From: Acidobacteriota bacterium
GTDB taxonomy: Bacteria > Acidobacteriota > Blastocatellia > RBC074
Direction of reading: 5' to 3'
Assembly: GCA_018269055.1 (NCBI GenBank)
Contig: JAFDVI010000016.1
Span: forward strand, 1-64,000
Length of the DNA stretch: 64,000 nt
In this document: piece by piece, positions 49,816 to 59,791 of the stretch
How the letters are laid out: each line of letters starts with the position of its first letter
Numbering within the stretch: the first letter of the stretch is position 1
Translations under genes and position numbers: made by a program
The notes under the pieces: model-generated
Database searches by the model: none
What the model saw: only the letters and a program-made list of their open reading frames with translations
Told to the model about the DNA's origin: nothing

Positions 49816-52242
49816 TTATTCGCACCTGAGTGCAATCATCGGATCAACGTTGGATGCCTTCCTGGCTGGAATCAGACACGCCAGCAAAACCACCAAAGCC
49901 AGCAAAACGGAAACGCCAGTATATGCCATTACGTCGGTGGTGCTGACGTCGTAAAGCAATTTGGTCAACAGCCGACTGATGGCCAAGGCAACAATCAGGC
50001 CTAAGCCAATGCCGACGGCAGCCAATCGCATTCCTTGACCAATGACCATTTTCAAAACATCCGCGCGTTGCGCCCCCAACGCCAACCGGATGCCGATTTC
50101 CTGTGTGCGTTGCGAGACAACGTAATTCATCACACCGTAAATGCCCACCACAGCCAGAACAATTGCCAAGCTGGCAAACACCAATAGCAGCATGGCGATG
50201 AATCGTTGCGGCGCCACCGAACGCGAAAGCAGTGTTTCCAGCGTTAGTGGCCGCCGAATCGGTTGATTCGGATCAATGCTGCCGACAACCTGGCGAATGG
50301 CGTTCGTCAGATTTTCTGGCTGCGCTTTTCCGCGAACCACCAAAGTCATGCCCGAAGTTGGCTGTTGCGCGGCCGGAATGTAAAGTTCCGGATTGAAGTC
50401 CGCAGTCAATTCCATGAGTTTGACATTGCCGATGACGCCGACGATTTCGCGTGAAACCTCTTTGCCGTACAACTTCACTTCTTCAGGCGTTCCGATGGTC
50501 AGATGCTTTCCAATCGGATTTTCGCCGGGCCAATACACTTTGGCGAGCTGTTCGTTGATGATCACAACGCCAGCGCTGGTGCGAACATCTGCGTCGGTAA
50601 AATCGCGACCGGAGCGGAGCGGAATGCCCATGGTTTTGAAATAGTCGGCGCTGATTTCGTGATTGTCAGCATTCGGCGGATCCGAATTCGGCGGGGTCGG
50701 ACGATCATCAATGCTGAACGAAGTCGTGCCGCGACCATTATTGAACGGCAGATTGGTGGTGACGCCGGCGCTTTCCACTCCCGGCATTGAGCGAATGCCT
50801 TCCAGCGTGCGGCGGAAAAATTCCGCCTGCTGATCGGAAGTGTTGTATTTTGCGCGCGGCAAACTGATGTCGGCTTTGACCACGTTTTCAGCCCGAAAGC
50901 CCGGATTGACTTCCAGCAGTTTCCAGAAACTTTTCAGCAACAATCCAGCCGTTACCAGCAACACCAATGAGGCGGCGATTTCCAATACGACCAGACCATT
51001 GCGGATCAACGTCAATTTTGCCGATCCGGAAGCCGAGCGCGTGGATTCGCGCATGGCCTGGCTCAAATTGGTTTTGGTCAGTTGCCACGCGGGCAACGCA
51101 CCAAACACGATTCCGGTAATGACCGACATCAACATCGTGAATACGACGACAATGCGGTCAATGGAAATGTCATTCGGATTGGGAACTGCGTCAGGGTTGA
51201 TTTTGATCAACCACTCAACGCCGAACGCGGCCAGCAGTAATCCCAGAACGCCGCCAACCAGCCCCAGCACCAGACTTTCCGCCAGCATCAATCGAATCAA
51301 ATTCCAACGCGAAGCGCCCAGCGCCGCGCGAACCGAAATTTCTTTCCAGCGTACCGTCGCACGTCCCAACAACAAACTCGCAACGTTGACGCAGGCGATC
51401 AACAGCACCAACACAACCGCACCGAACAAAATCCACAGCGGACGTTCAATGTCGCCCACCAGTTCTTCGCGAAAGGAAACCAACTTGAATCCTAGATCGC
51501 GCTCATCGTTCGGGTATTCGCGCGTCAACTGATGCGCAACGCCCATCGCGTCGGCGCGCGCCTGTTCGTAACTCACACCAGCTTTTAGCCGGGCCACGGA
51601 CTGCAGAAACGAAGTTCCGCGCTGAAACTTCGACAAATCCAACGCCAACGGTTTCCAGACTTCGATGCGATCCTGCGGGAATTTGAAACTCTGCGGCATG
51701 ACGCCGATCACTGTGTGCGGCTCGCCGTTGAGTTGAATGCTTTGGCCAACGACATCTTTCCCGCCGAATTTGCGCTGCCATAACCCGTAACTGATGACGG
51801 CAACCAGGTTTTTGCCCGGCACATCTTCTTCAGCGGTGAACCAGCGCCCTTGCAGCGGTTGTGTGCCGACGACTTTTCCGAAATCCGCCGAAGCGTTGAT
51901 GCAGGAAAGCGATTCGGGAATGCCGTTGCCGGTCAACGCGACGCTGGCGTAATGAAATGCAGCGTAACTTTCAAAGCTTTGATTGCGCGTTCGCAAATCC
52001 GTGTAATTGTGCGGCGAAACGGAAAACTTCCCTTCACCCTGCGCGTCGCTGCTCCAGATATAAGTAATCCGATCAAAATTCGGATACGGCATCGGACGCA
52101 GCAACAAAGCGTTGACGACGCTGAACACTGCCGCATTCGCGCCAATGCCGAGCGCCAATGTCAGCACAGCGATTAAAGTGTAGCCGGGATTTTTCCACAG
52201 CATCCGGCAACCGTAACGCAAATCTTTCAACAGGTTTTCCAA
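49816..52242 (-). CDS. MacB-like ABC permease, acidobacterial duplicated orphan permease type (1)
   Basis: 808 residues. The N-terminus MENLLKDLRYGCRMLWKNPG followed by a membrane helix (TLIAVLTLALGIGANAAVFS) is the ADOP signature. A periplasmic MacB_PCD domain (about 50-240) is followed by three membrane helices of an FtsX core, a second PCD-like domain and a second FtsX core ending LIPARKASNVDPMIALRCE. Two fused permease modules in one chain are diagnostic. It follows the second permease by 29 bp and precedes the ATPase. Confidence 0.93.
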   Translation of the reverse strand: MENLLKDLRYGCRMLWKNPGYTLIAVLTLALGIGANAAVFSVVNALLLRPMPYPNFDRITYIWSSDAQGEGKFSVSPHNYTDLRTRNQSFESYAAFHYASVALTGNGIPESLSCINASADFGKVVGTQPLQGRWFTAEEDVPGKNLVAVISYGLWQRKFGGKDVVGQSIQLNGEPHTVIGVMPQSFKFPQDRIEVWKPLALDLSKFQRGTSFLQSVARLKAGVSYEQARADAMGVAHQLTREYPNDERDLGFKLVSFREELVGDIERPLWILFGAVVLVLLIACVNVASLLLGRATVRWKEISVRAALGASRWNLIRLMLAESLVLGLVGGVLGLLLAAFGVEWLIKINPDAVPNPNDISIDRIVVVFTMLMSVITGIVFGALPAWQLTKTNLSQAMRESTRSASGSAKLTLIRNGLVVLEIAASLVLLVTAGLLLKSFWKLLEVNPGFRAENVVKADISLPRAKYNTSDQQAEFFRRTLEGIRSMPGVESAGVTTNLPFNNGRGTTSFSIDDRPTPPNSDPPNADNHEISADYFKTMGIPLRSGRDFTDADVRTSAGVVIINEQLAKVYWPGENPIGKHLTIGTPEEVKLYGKEVSREIVGVIGNVKLMELTADFNPELYIPAAQQPTSGMTLVVRGKAQPENLTNAIRQVVGSIDPNQPIRRPLTLETLLSRSVAPQRFIAMLLLVFASLAIVLAVVGIYGVMNYVVSQRTQEIGIRLALGAQRADVLKMVIGQGMRLAAVGIGLGLIVALAISRLLTKLLYDVSTTDVMAYTGVSVLLALVVLLACLIPARKASNVDPMIALRCE

Positions 52243-52271
52243 AGTTCCTCCCTCTATCTCCTATTCGTAAC

Positions 52272-54716
52272 TTATTCGTATCGGAGCGCAACCATTGGAT
52301 CAACTTTTGCGGCTTTACTGGCAGGGATCAAACACGCCAACACGACAACCGCTCCGAGCAACAACGTGACGCCGGCAAACGCCACAACATCGGTTGCGCT
52401 GACGCCGTACAGCAAATTCGACAACAAGCGGGTCAACACCAACGCCGAAACCAGACCGATGATCATTCCAATCGCCGCCAGCTTCATTCCCTGTCGCAGA
52501 ATCATTCGCAAAACATCTCCGCGCTGTGCGCCAAGCGCCATGCGGATTCCGACCTCGCGGGTGCGTTGGGCGACCGAGTAAGACATCACGCCGTAAATGC
52601 CAATGCCGGCGAGCGTCAGCGCCAGCAAGCCAAATGCGGCCAACAACGCCGCCACGGCGCGCGCCGGAAACAGCGACAAATTCATGTGCTCTTTCATCGT
52701 GATGACGTTGGTCACCGGCAGATTCGGGTCCAGATTGCGAAACTCATTGCGGATGGAACCGATAACGGATTCGGGATTGGTCGTCGTCCGCACGATCAAG
52801 CTGTTAAACGCCAATTGATTGCCAAGCGGAAACCAGACAAATGCTCGCGGGTCTTCGCCGATACTCCAATACTTGCCGTCTTTGGCGACGCCCACGATTT
52901 CCCAAGGCTCGCCTTCCGGCCTGGTTCTGAGGCGTTTGCCAAGTGCGTTTTGATTGGGATTGGCGCCAGGAAAGAACTTGTGCGCGAAAGTTTCATTGAC
53001 GACCACCGAACGCGTTTTTCCTTCCTGATCCAGTTCGTTCAGGTCGCGTCCGGCCAGCAACGGAGTTCCAATGGATTCAAAATACTTCAATCCGACGTCG
53101 GCGTTCATTGCATTTGGCGCGTTGACGCCCCGCTCTATCGGCTGGCCTTCGATGAAGATGTTGGTTCCGTTGTAATTCATGCTGAGCGGCAAGAAATCAC
53201 TTACCGAAGCGGCTTGAACTCCGGGCAGCGATTGAATGCGATTGAGCAATTGTTTGCGAAGCTGGTTTCCATTTTCGCTGTTGTACCCTTGCAGGCTCAA
53301 GTCAAACGACATTGTCAGCGAGTTTTCAGGATTGAATCCCGGATTGATGGTTCGCAGTTGCTGCAACGCGCGTAGCGTCAATCCGGCGGCAACCAACAGC
53401 AGCAGCGAAACGGCAATTTGCGCGACAACCAGCGAACTGCGCAGCCACGAACGGCGCACGCCCGATTGTGAAGCCACGTCTTTCAGCGCCGGAACCAGAT
53501 CGGTTTTGGTCGCCTGTAACGCCGGAACCAATCCGAACAAGATTCCCGTGATGACCGAAACGATCACCGAAAACATCAGCACGCGCCAATCCAGATGAAG
53601 CTCCAATGTAACGGGAATGTCGGCTGGCGGTTTCAAACTGATGATCAGGTCAATGATCCACCCGGCGAGCAACACGCCCATCAAGCCTCCCACCAGTGCC
53701 AGCAAGACGCTTTCGGTCAAAAGCTGGCGGATGATGCGCGCGCGACTGGCTCCGATGGAAAGCCGTATGGCAATTTCCTTGGCGCGTTCCGTGGCGCGCG
53801 CAAGCAGCAGGTTGGCCAGATTCGTGCAGGCAATCAGTAAAACCAATACAACCAGAGCCATCAATACGGCAGAAATGCCGAGCATCGCATTTCTGATCTG
53901 AGGCAAAATCAATCCCGGCGGCGTCAACGAAATCTTCAATCCTTCGTTTTCGCTGGGGTAATCCCTGGCCAGTTGCGCGGCCACCAGATTCAGTGAAGCT
54001 TCGGCTTGTTCGGTCGTCACTCCCGGCTTCAATCGCCCGACAATGAACAGATTTTGATTGCTGCGATTGTCCAGCCAATCCGATTCCGGCTCAATCCACC
54101 GCTGCATCGCAAACGGCACGTAAACTTCCGGCGTGTAAACGAACTCAGTGCCTTTGAATCCAGCGGGGGCGACGCCTACGACTTTGAACTTTTTACCGTT
54201 GATCAGGATTTCGGAATCAATAATTCCGGCGTTACCGCCAAATCGTTTTTGCCAAAGTGAGTAACTGATGACGGCCACGGGATGGCTCAGGCGCGTTTTG
54301 TCTTCTTCCGGCAAAAACCCGCGTCCGACCACGGGTTTGACGCCGACCACATCGAAGTAATTTCCCGAAACCTGAAATCCCCAAACCTTTTCGTTATGAC
54401 CGCTCACGCTCAGGCTCATGGGCGAAAACCGATAGGCGAGCAGTCCGGAAAGCACTTCGTTGCGGTCGCGAAAATCAACGTAGTTCAGATAGGAATGCGC
54501 AGACATTTCTCCGTCTTTGCCCATGGAATTGACCGCTACCAACTGCTTAGGTTCCGGAACGGGCAATGAACGAAACAACACCATGTTGACCAGGCTGAAA
54601 ATTGCCGTGTTCGCTCCAATCCCCAGAGCCAGTGACAAGATCGCCACAATGGAAAAGCCTGGGCTTTTTATCAGTCGGCGAAGCCCGAATCGAACATCCT
54701 GAAATAACGTTTCCAT
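52272..54716 (-). CDS. MacB-like ABC permease, acidobacterial duplicated orphan permease type (2)
   Basis: 814 residues, a paralogue of the next gene with the same order: METLFQDVRFGLRRLIKSPG, membrane helix, MacB_PCD, FtsX core, second PCD and FtsX core ending LIPASKAAKVDPMVALRYE. GGAGG precedes the ATG. As the first gene of the exporter operon it lies about 40 bp from a candidate sigma-54 start. Two ADOP chains of similar length with one ATPase suggest a heteromeric complex, as an inference. Confidence 0.93.
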   Translation of the reverse strand: METLFQDVRFGLRRLIKSPGFSIVAILSLALGIGANTAIFSLVNMVLFRSLPVPEPKQLVAVNSMGKDGEMSAHSYLNYVDFRDRNEVLSGLLAYRFSPMSLSVSGHNEKVWGFQVSGNYFDVVGVKPVVGRGFLPEEDKTRLSHPVAVISYSLWQKRFGGNAGIIDSEILINGKKFKVVGVAPAGFKGTEFVYTPEVYVPFAMQRWIEPESDWLDNRSNQNLFIVGRLKPGVTTEQAEASLNLVAAQLARDYPSENEGLKISLTPPGLILPQIRNAMLGISAVLMALVVLVLLIACTNLANLLLARATERAKEIAIRLSIGASRARIIRQLLTESVLLALVGGLMGVLLAGWIIDLIISLKPPADIPVTLELHLDWRVLMFSVIVSVITGILFGLVPALQATKTDLVPALKDVASQSGVRRSWLRSSLVVAQIAVSLLLLVAAGLTLRALQQLRTINPGFNPENSLTMSFDLSLQGYNSENGNQLRKQLLNRIQSLPGVQAASVSDFLPLSMNYNGTNIFIEGQPIERGVNAPNAMNADVGLKYFESIGTPLLAGRDLNELDQEGKTRSVVVNETFAHKFFPGANPNQNALGKRLRTRPEGEPWEIVGVAKDGKYWSIGEDPRAFVWFPLGNQLAFNSLIVRTTTNPESVIGSIRNEFRNLDPNLPVTNVITMKEHMNLSLFPARAVAALLAAFGLLALTLAGIGIYGVMSYSVAQRTREVGIRMALGAQRGDVLRMILRQGMKLAAIGMIIGLVSALVLTRLLSNLLYGVSATDVVAFAGVTLLLGAVVVLACLIPASKAAKVDPMVALRYE

Positions 54717-54769
54717 CTATCCTCCTTGTCGGACAATGATTGGCGGACCACAAACCAGCCCACAGACAA

Positions 54770-54785
54770 TCCAATTTTCGTGCCT
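54770..54785 (-). promoter_or_regulatory. Candidate sigma-54 promoter of the ABC exporter operon
   Basis: Read on the minus strand: AGGCACGAAAATTGGA, compared with consensus TGGCACGNNNNTTGCA. The -24 GG and CACG, the exact spacing and the -12 TTG match; two positions differ, including the -12 C. The predicted start would be near 54757, about 40 bp before the permease ATG, and a regulator of the proper type is encoded downstream. Confidence 0.45.
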
Positions 54786-54858
54786 GTCAGAAATTTGCAC
54801 TAAATCATCTAACCAATGGAGTTGCAGGCTTGTCAGTGAAGGGTTCAGGAAGGAACTC

Positions 54859-54894
54859 GTCCGAATCCGGGAAGATTTTATCCCGAATTCGGAC
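54859..54894. promoter_or_regulatory. Dyad-symmetric candidate enhancer site for the NtrC-like regulator
   Basis: GTCCGAATCCGGGA (54859-54872) and TCCCGAATTCGGAC (54881-54894) are complements with one mismatch around an AT-rich centre. The centre is about 120 bp upstream of the predicted sigma-54 start, the distance typical for NtrC-type enhancers. A terminator for the upstream sulfotransferase is the alternative, but no U-tract follows. Confidence 0.5.
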
Positions 54895-54946
54895 AGCGGC
54901 AATTTCTGGCAGAAGTCCGCACGAAAGTAAGAGCGTGAACTCACAC

Positions 54947-55729
54947 TTACCGCGTGTGTGTTTCCGCACCCCAACAATCATCAAGAAGGCGCTTTTGGGC
55001 CAATTGATAAAGCTCCAAATCCACCGCCGACAATTGCTCGATTTTTTTGCGCAGCGACGCATCCAGCGTTTCGCGCACAGACCGTTTTTCCGTGATGTTC
55101 TGATTGTAACGATTGAAATCCGGCGGCAACGGCCATCCGGCTTTGCGACAGGTTGCCGTGACCGTGTCGTCAAAATGTTCGACGGTTCCGACGACATCAA
55201 TTTTCTTCAACCGCGGTTCCGCCAATTGAAAGATTTGCTCGTCCGACAGATCGCTCAATTGGTACGGCGTGGATTGCGCCAATTGGCGGGATTGCGGATT
55301 TCGCAACAGCGCCGCCACCACCGGAGCTTCCGTGCTGTCCAAAAACTCCGCAAAAGGGCGGCGCACAGCTACCTTCCAGAGCTGAATAAAGGAATTGATG
55401 TCCGGATCTTCCACAGTCATATTCGGGTCGCGGTCGAAGACTTCATTCAGGTATTCGTACACCGAGCAAAGGCGGTCCACCGGATGCCGGAAGATGGCCA
55501 CGACAAAGGGATTGTTCAGGTGAAAGGTCAGTTCATATCCGATGTGGCCTGTGATCAAGCGATACTTTTCAAGCTCGCTCAGCGGACGTTTCCGAATCGT
55601 TTCCCAATATGCGCCGGAAAGAATTTCTGACTCCTGAAAGTGATCGCATAAAAAGGCTGTGAAAGACATCCCAGCCGTTTTGGGAATGTGTAGAAAAAAG
55701 AATTGCTGCATAGGCAAATAGATGGTCAT
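54947..55729 (-). CDS. Sulfotransferase-family protein
   Basis: 260 residues. The 5'-phosphosulfate loop FLHIPKTAGMSF is near residue 13 and the 3'-phosphate-binding segment IFRHPVDRLCSVYEYL near 80, as in the Sulfotransfer_2 family using PAPS. ATG 55729 is used; ATG 55711 is an alternative. The acceptor, probably a carbohydrate or protein, is unknown. It is 36 bp downstream of senB, possibly co-transcribed, though no sulfotransferase is known in selenoneine synthesis. Confidence 0.85.
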   Translation of the reverse strand: MTIYLPMQQFFFLHIPKTAGMSFTAFLCDHFQESEILSGAYWETIRKRPLSELEKYRLITGHIGYELTFHLNNPFVVAIFRHPVDRLCSVYEYLNEVFDRDPNMTVEDPDINSFIQLWKVAVRRPFAEFLDSTEAPVVAALLRNPQSRQLAQSTPYQLSDLSDEQIFQLAEPRLKKIDVVGTVEHFDDTVTATCRKAGWPLPPDFNRYNQNITEKRSVRETLDASLRKKIEQLSAVDLELYQLAQKRLLDDCWGAETHTR

Positions 55730-55765
55730 GTTTCGAGTAAAAGAATCCTTCCCTATTTATCATAC

Positions 55766-56752
55766 TCAGGCGGCAAAAAGCTCGACGAGCAATTTTCGCC
55801 AGGCATCGAGTTCCTGTTCCGGCAGAAATTTTCCTGCCAAATTTTGGCCCGCAAGTTTCAGTTGCGCCAGAAACTGTTCGTCCGTTTCCGCGCGAAACAG
55901 CAGCCTGGCCAGTGCTTCCCCATCACCGACAGGGAAATAACCCGGATAATTTTCGCCCAGCAATCCCAAATTCCCTGGTACGCGTGAAGCAATCACAGGA
56001 ACTCCTGCAGCAATAGCTTCGGAAATCGAATTGGCTCCGCCTTCCATGCGCGATGAGTTCACACAGAGTTGGCTGCTTCGCAGAATTTCCAACGCTCGTT
56101 TCGGCGATTGTTCTCCGACCCAACGATACCGCGGATTCAAGTGCATTTCGCGCCGGGCGCTAACTGCGATTCGCTCCCCCAATGCTTTCCCTACCTGAAC
56201 AATCTGAATGCGGGAAGTGGCGGGCAACAATCGCGAAGCCATCGCCGCACGAAATGGGTCTTTAACCCCGCGCAAATGCCCAATCACGCAAACCTGAAAA
56301 GCAGATGCATGGGATTTGTGATTTGGAGGCTGACTTTGCGGATTGCCCATCGGGCTGACGGCCAAACCAACAGATTGATAAATGACGCGCGTTTTGTGGT
56401 GAAATCGTTCGGGCAAATTTTCCAGCGCTTTGGGTTGCAACACAATCAATCGCGTCGCCATTTCCAACGAAGCCTGCGCCTGTCGGCTGCGGCGCAAATC
56501 GTGATACAGGTCGGTTCCGGTCAACGCGACGATCAACGGACGATGCGAATGCATCCGGTGAAACCGGTTGATCGAATCATGGCTGCGTTTAGCGTGTAGC
56601 GCGACCAACACATCAAACGGTTGATCCACGTAATTTTGAGAAATGACGACACGATGCCCAAGTTGCCGCAACAGGTTTGCCCAGCGCAACGCCGTACGCC
56701 GATTGCCAGCCAGCGAATTCGGCGGCGCGGGAGTGATGATTCCGATTCTCAT
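55766..56752 (-). CDS. senB: Selenosugar synthase SenB (selenoneine biosynthesis)
   Basis: 328 residues of a GT-B-like glycosyltransferase. The start IGIITPAPPNSLAGNRRTAL (variant of the SenB TPAPPxSxxGNRxTALRWA signature), LVALHAKRSHDSI, LTGTDLYHDL and VLQPKALENLP match the SenB family (formerly TIGR04348). SenB joins selenophosphate to a UDP-sugar to give a selenosugar, the selenium donor for SenA. It begins 12 bp after the senA stop, so the two are an operon; the ATG has no strong ribosome binding site, consistent with coupling. Confidence 0.88.
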   Translation of the reverse strand: MRIGIITPAPPNSLAGNRRTALRWANLLRQLGHRVVISQNYVDQPFDVLVALHAKRSHDSINRFHRMHSHRPLIVALTGTDLYHDLRRSRQAQASLEMATRLIVLQPKALENLPERFHHKTRVIYQSVGLAVSPMGNPQSQPPNHKSHASAFQVCVIGHLRGVKDPFRAAMASRLLPATSRIQIVQVGKALGERIAVSARREMHLNPRYRWVGEQSPKRALEILRSSQLCVNSSRMEGGANSISEAIAAGVPVIASRVPGNLGLLGENYPGYFPVGDGEALARLLFRAETDEQFLAQLKLAGQNLAGKFLPEQELDAWRKLLVELFAA

Positions 56753-56764
56753 CGCCGGATTGGG

Positions 56765-58102
56765 TTACAAGGTTTTCGCGCACCGAAAGCCTGAAATCAT
56801 CCAACGTTCCGGCGGATTGAAAAAGTTGCGATACGTCGCGCGAATGTGAATTCGCGGCGTGGCAAAGGAACCTCCGCGCAAGACTTTCTGGCCGACAAAC
56901 CATTTGTCGTTGTATTCGTTAAACTCGGTTTTGAAGCCCGGATAGGGCGCATAATCCGAATTCGTCCATTCCCAGACATCGCCAATCATCTGGTGACAAC
57001 CATAAAAGCTTTTGCCTTTCGGAAAAGCGCCTATCGGCGCAACGCTCCACAATTGATTGTCGAACAAATTGGCGTGAAGCAGTTCTGGCGCGGCGTCGCC
57101 CCAGGGAAAGTTTCGTTTGGTTTTCGTCGCCGGATCGCAGCAAGCAGCTTTTTCCCATTCGGCTTCGGTGGGCAACCGCTTCCCTGCCCATTTGGCGAAC
57201 GCAGTGGCTTCAAAATAACTGACGTGCGTCACAGGTTCGTTGGCTTTGGCTTTCGCCGAATGCACGCCGTGATAATCGCGGATCATCCATTCATCGCCTT
57301 CGCGCTCCCAATACAGCGGCGCTTGCCATTGTTCGCGGTTGACGGTTTCCCAAGCGGTCGAAAGCCACCAGCGATAATCCTGATAGGCTCCGGCTTCGAT
57401 AAATTCCAGATATTCGCCGACGCTGACCGGCGCGCGATCTATCGCAAAATCCTGCAGAAACACTGTGTGCTGCGGCTTTTCATTGTCCCAGGCGAATTCA
57501 TCGCCATCGTAACCAAGCTGAAACAATCCGCCTTCGACCTCGACCATTCCGCTGACGGCTTCTGTCGCTATTGGAGCAACCGATTGCGGAGCCTCGTACA
57601 AATCGCACAGCAAATGTTTAATGTCATACACCAGCAGTTCCTGATGCTGGATTTCGTGCTCCAAGCCCAACCGAATCAGCTTCAGTAATTCCGCCGCGTC
57701 TTCACGCCGATCTATCTGTTCCAGGAACTTCAGCATTTCGGCATCAACGTGCTGGCGATAGCGCACAGTGTCTTTGACCGTAGGCCGCGACTTGGTTCCG
57801 CGTTTGGCACGTTCAATGCGCTTGCCGAACCCTTCATAATAGGAATTGAAGTAGAAAAGATATTCTTCGTCGAAGACTTTGTAGCCCGACTGATAGGTTT
57901 GCAGCAGCGTTTCAAAAAACCAGCTTGTGTGGCCGATGTGCCAGCGCGGTGGAGACATAAACTCGGCAGTTTGGACGACGTAATCTTCGATTTCCAGCGG
58001 CGCGACAATCTGCAAGGTTTGCTGGCGAACCTGCTTGAATAGCTCAATCATCTTGGCGGCTTCAATGGAAACTTGAGTCTTCGTCGTTTGAGCAATCGAC
58101 AT
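56765..58102 (-). CDS. senA: EgtB-like selenoneine synthase SenA
   Basis: 445 residues, two domains as in EgtB: an N-terminal DinB-like part with iron-ligand motifs [13 protein letters not shown] (His55/58) and HEIQHQELL (His149/153), and a C-terminal FGE-sulfatase fold ([62 protein letters not shown]). SenA makes the C-Se bond between hercynine and a selenosugar. The sequence alone would also fit EgtB (ergothioneine); the adjacent senB decides for SenA. GAGGAGGGAAA precedes the ATG. No egtD (hercynine synthesis) is in the window. Confidence 0.87.
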   Translation of the reverse strand: MSIAQTTKTQVSIEAAKMIELFKQVRQQTLQIVAPLEIEDYVVQTAEFMSPPRWHIGHTSWFFETLLQTYQSGYKVFDEEYLFYFNSYYEGFGKRIERAKRGTKSRPTVKDTVRYRQHVDAEMLKFLEQIDRREDAAELLKLIRLGLEHEIQHQELLVYDIKHLLCDLYEAPQSVAPIATEAVSGMVEVEGGLFQLGYDGDEFAWDNEKPQHTVFLQDFAIDRAPVSVGEYLEFIEAGAYQDYRWWLSTAWETVNREQWQAPLYWEREGDEWMIRDYHGVHSAKAKANEPVTHVSYFEATAFAKWAGKRLPTEAEWEKAACCDPATKTKRNFPWGDAAPELLHANLFDNQLWSVAPIGAFPKGKSFYGCHQMIGDVWEWTNSDYAPYPGFKTEFNEYNDKWFVGQKVLRGGSFATPRIHIRATYRNFFNPPERWMISGFRCAKTL

Positions 58103-58122
58103 TTTCCCTCCTCTTCAAAAGC

Positions 58123-58186
58123 AGACAGGATTTACATGATTTCACAAGATAAAGACCAATCCTGAAAAATCATGTAAATCCTGTCT
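58123..58186. repeat. Inverted repeat in the senA leader, perfect 20-base arms
   Basis: AGACAGGATTTACATGATTT (58123-58142) and its exact complement (58167-58186) are 24 bases apart, between the MerA-like stop and the senA ATG. The sequence resembles the ACAGGATTTACATGATT intergenic repeats known from several phyla; as RNA it could form a long hairpin that limits read-through into senA. Confidence 0.9.
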
Positions 58187-58195
58187 ATTTTTCGG

Positions 58196-59581
58196 TCAAA
58201 TGTTAAACAGGTTGTTCAGCGATTCAGCCAACGTCGGATGGGCAAAGATCGCATCGCGCAGAGCCGTGTACGGCAGTTTACCCATCATCGCAATTTCCAT
58301 CATGGACATAATCTCGCCGCCTTCGATGCCCAGCACCGTGAAGCCCAATATCTGTCCCGTGTCAGCGTCAATCACGGCTTTCATAAAGCCGCGCGTTTCG
58401 CTCATTTCGATGGCGCGAGCGACGTAAGCCATCGGCATTTTGGCGATTTTGAGGTTCAAGCCTTTCGCCTTCGCTTCGCTTTCGCTCAAACCTACACGGC
58501 CAAGTTGCGGGTCAATAAAAACGGTGTACGGCACGAAGCGGTCTGTTATGGTCGCGTTTCCGCCTTCAATCAAATTGGTTTTGATGATTCGATAATCGTC
58601 ATAACTAATATGCGTAAATTGCGGCCCACCTTTGACATCGCCGAGCGCATAGATTTCGGCAACGTTGGTTTCCAGCTTCGCATTGGTTTTGATGAAGCCT
58701 GCCTTGTCGGTTTCGACTCCGGCGGCGGTCAGGTTCAGTGCGTCAGAATTCGGCGTGCGGCCAGCGGCGGCCAGCAAATGCGTTCCCGTAATTGTGCGTT
58801 CGCCTACAGCGGTTTTTACCGTCAGATGAATTTTGCCTTCGGCGTCGCGAGAGACTTTGGTCGCCGAAGCATTCAGCAAAACGTCAACACCGTCTTCTCG
58901 CAAAATCTTGGCGACTTCATCGGCCACGTCTTGGTCTTCGCGGCCAAGCAATTGCGCCGCGCGTTGGACAATCGTCACGCGCGAACCGAAGCGTCGAAAC
59001 ATCTGCCCGAACTCCAGGCCGATATAACCTCCGCCAAGCACCAACAGATGCTCCGGCAATTCGTCGAGTTCCATAATCGAACTGGAATCGAGGATGGGAA
59101 CATTCTCGCTGCCCGCGACGCCGGGATCAGCCGGGCGACAACCGACATTGATAAAGATTTTTGGCGCGCTGAGCTGGCGAGTCTTTCCGTCGTTCAGTTT
59201 AACAACAATGGTGTTTGCACTGGTAAAGCTGGCTTCGCCGAAAATCAGTTCCAGATTTTCGGCGCGTTCCAGTGCGCGCTGGCCACCGCCGCGAAAATCA
59301 TCTACGACGGATTGTTTGCGGCGGCGAACTTCAGCGAGATTGACGGTAACGTTGCCGGCATGAACTCCGTAATCGGCTGCGCGTTTGGCAAGGTACGCCA
59401 CGCGGCCGCTGGCGACCATGGTCTTGGTTGGCGTGCAGCCTACGTTGACGCAGGTTCCGCCGACGTGAAGCCGTTCAACGACAGCGGTTTTCCATCCGGC
59501 TGCGGCTAGCGCAAGAGCGAGCGGTTTCCCACCTTGCCCAGTGCCGATAACGATAGCATCGAAATTTGTCTGGTTGGGCAT
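58196..59581 (-). CDS. Class I pyridine nucleotide-disulfide oxidoreductase, MerA/LPD-like
   Basis: 461 residues from ATG 59581 (GGAGG upstream). FAD site [14 protein letters not shown], redox-active disulfide [17 protein letters not shown](P)-binding [10 protein letters not shown] and C-terminal HPTLAESL (catalytic His-Glu) are intact. The MerA-specific C-terminal Cys-Cys pair is absent, so it is not a mercuric reductase proper; it could reduce a small disulfide or selenium compound, but the substrate is unknown. It lies between the PQQ gene and senA. Confidence 0.88.
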   Translation of the reverse strand: MPNQTNFDAIVIGTGQGGKPLALALAAAGWKTAVVERLHVGGTCVNVGCTPTKTMVASGRVAYLAKRAADYGVHAGNVTVNLAEVRRRKQSVVDDFRGGGQRALERAENLELIFGEASFTSANTIVVKLNDGKTRQLSAPKIFINVGCRPADPGVAGSENVPILDSSSIMELDELPEHLLVLGGGYIGLEFGQMFRRFGSRVTIVQRAAQLLGREDQDVADEVAKILREDGVDVLLNASATKVSRDAEGKIHLTVKTAVGERTITGTHLLAAAGRTPNSDALNLTAAGVETDKAGFIKTNAKLETNVAEIYALGDVKGGPQFTHISYDDYRIIKTNLIEGGNATITDRFVPYTVFIDPQLGRVGLSESEAKAKGLNLKIAKMPMAYVARAIEMSETRGFMKAVIDADTGQILGFTVLGIEGGEIMSMMEIAMMGKLPYTALRDAIFAHPTLAESLNNLFNI

Positions 59582-59646
59582 AACAATTCCTCCTGCAATT
59601 GCCAACAGTAGGCAAACAATCGTGACCAAAAGAGAATACGGAACAA

Positions 59647-59718
59647 ACGGAAATAACTGAAAAAACGGAAAGAGCCTGATTGTCTAAATTCTTTCCGTCC
59701 ATTCCGTTATTTCCGTTT
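59647..59718. repeat. Imperfect inverted repeat between the PQQ and MerA-like genes
   Basis: Arms at 59647-59674 (AACGGAAATAACTG...) and 59691-59718 are imperfect complements, both made of degenerate CGGAAA units; on the plus strand a T run follows. It may terminate the upstream transcript (stop at 59792). Confidence 0.75.
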
Positions 59719-59791
59719 TTTTCCTTACTCCATCAAGAAGATTCTATCTTACCTCTAAATGCCACAAGGGTTGTGCGGTATTCCAAATGCA

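Noticed and set aside
56765-58102. Annotation as EgtB (ergothioneine synthase)
   Set aside because: The domain architecture alone would allow it, but the directly coupled SenB-type selenosugar synthase and nearby selD favour SenA; EgtB activity remains a secondary possibility.
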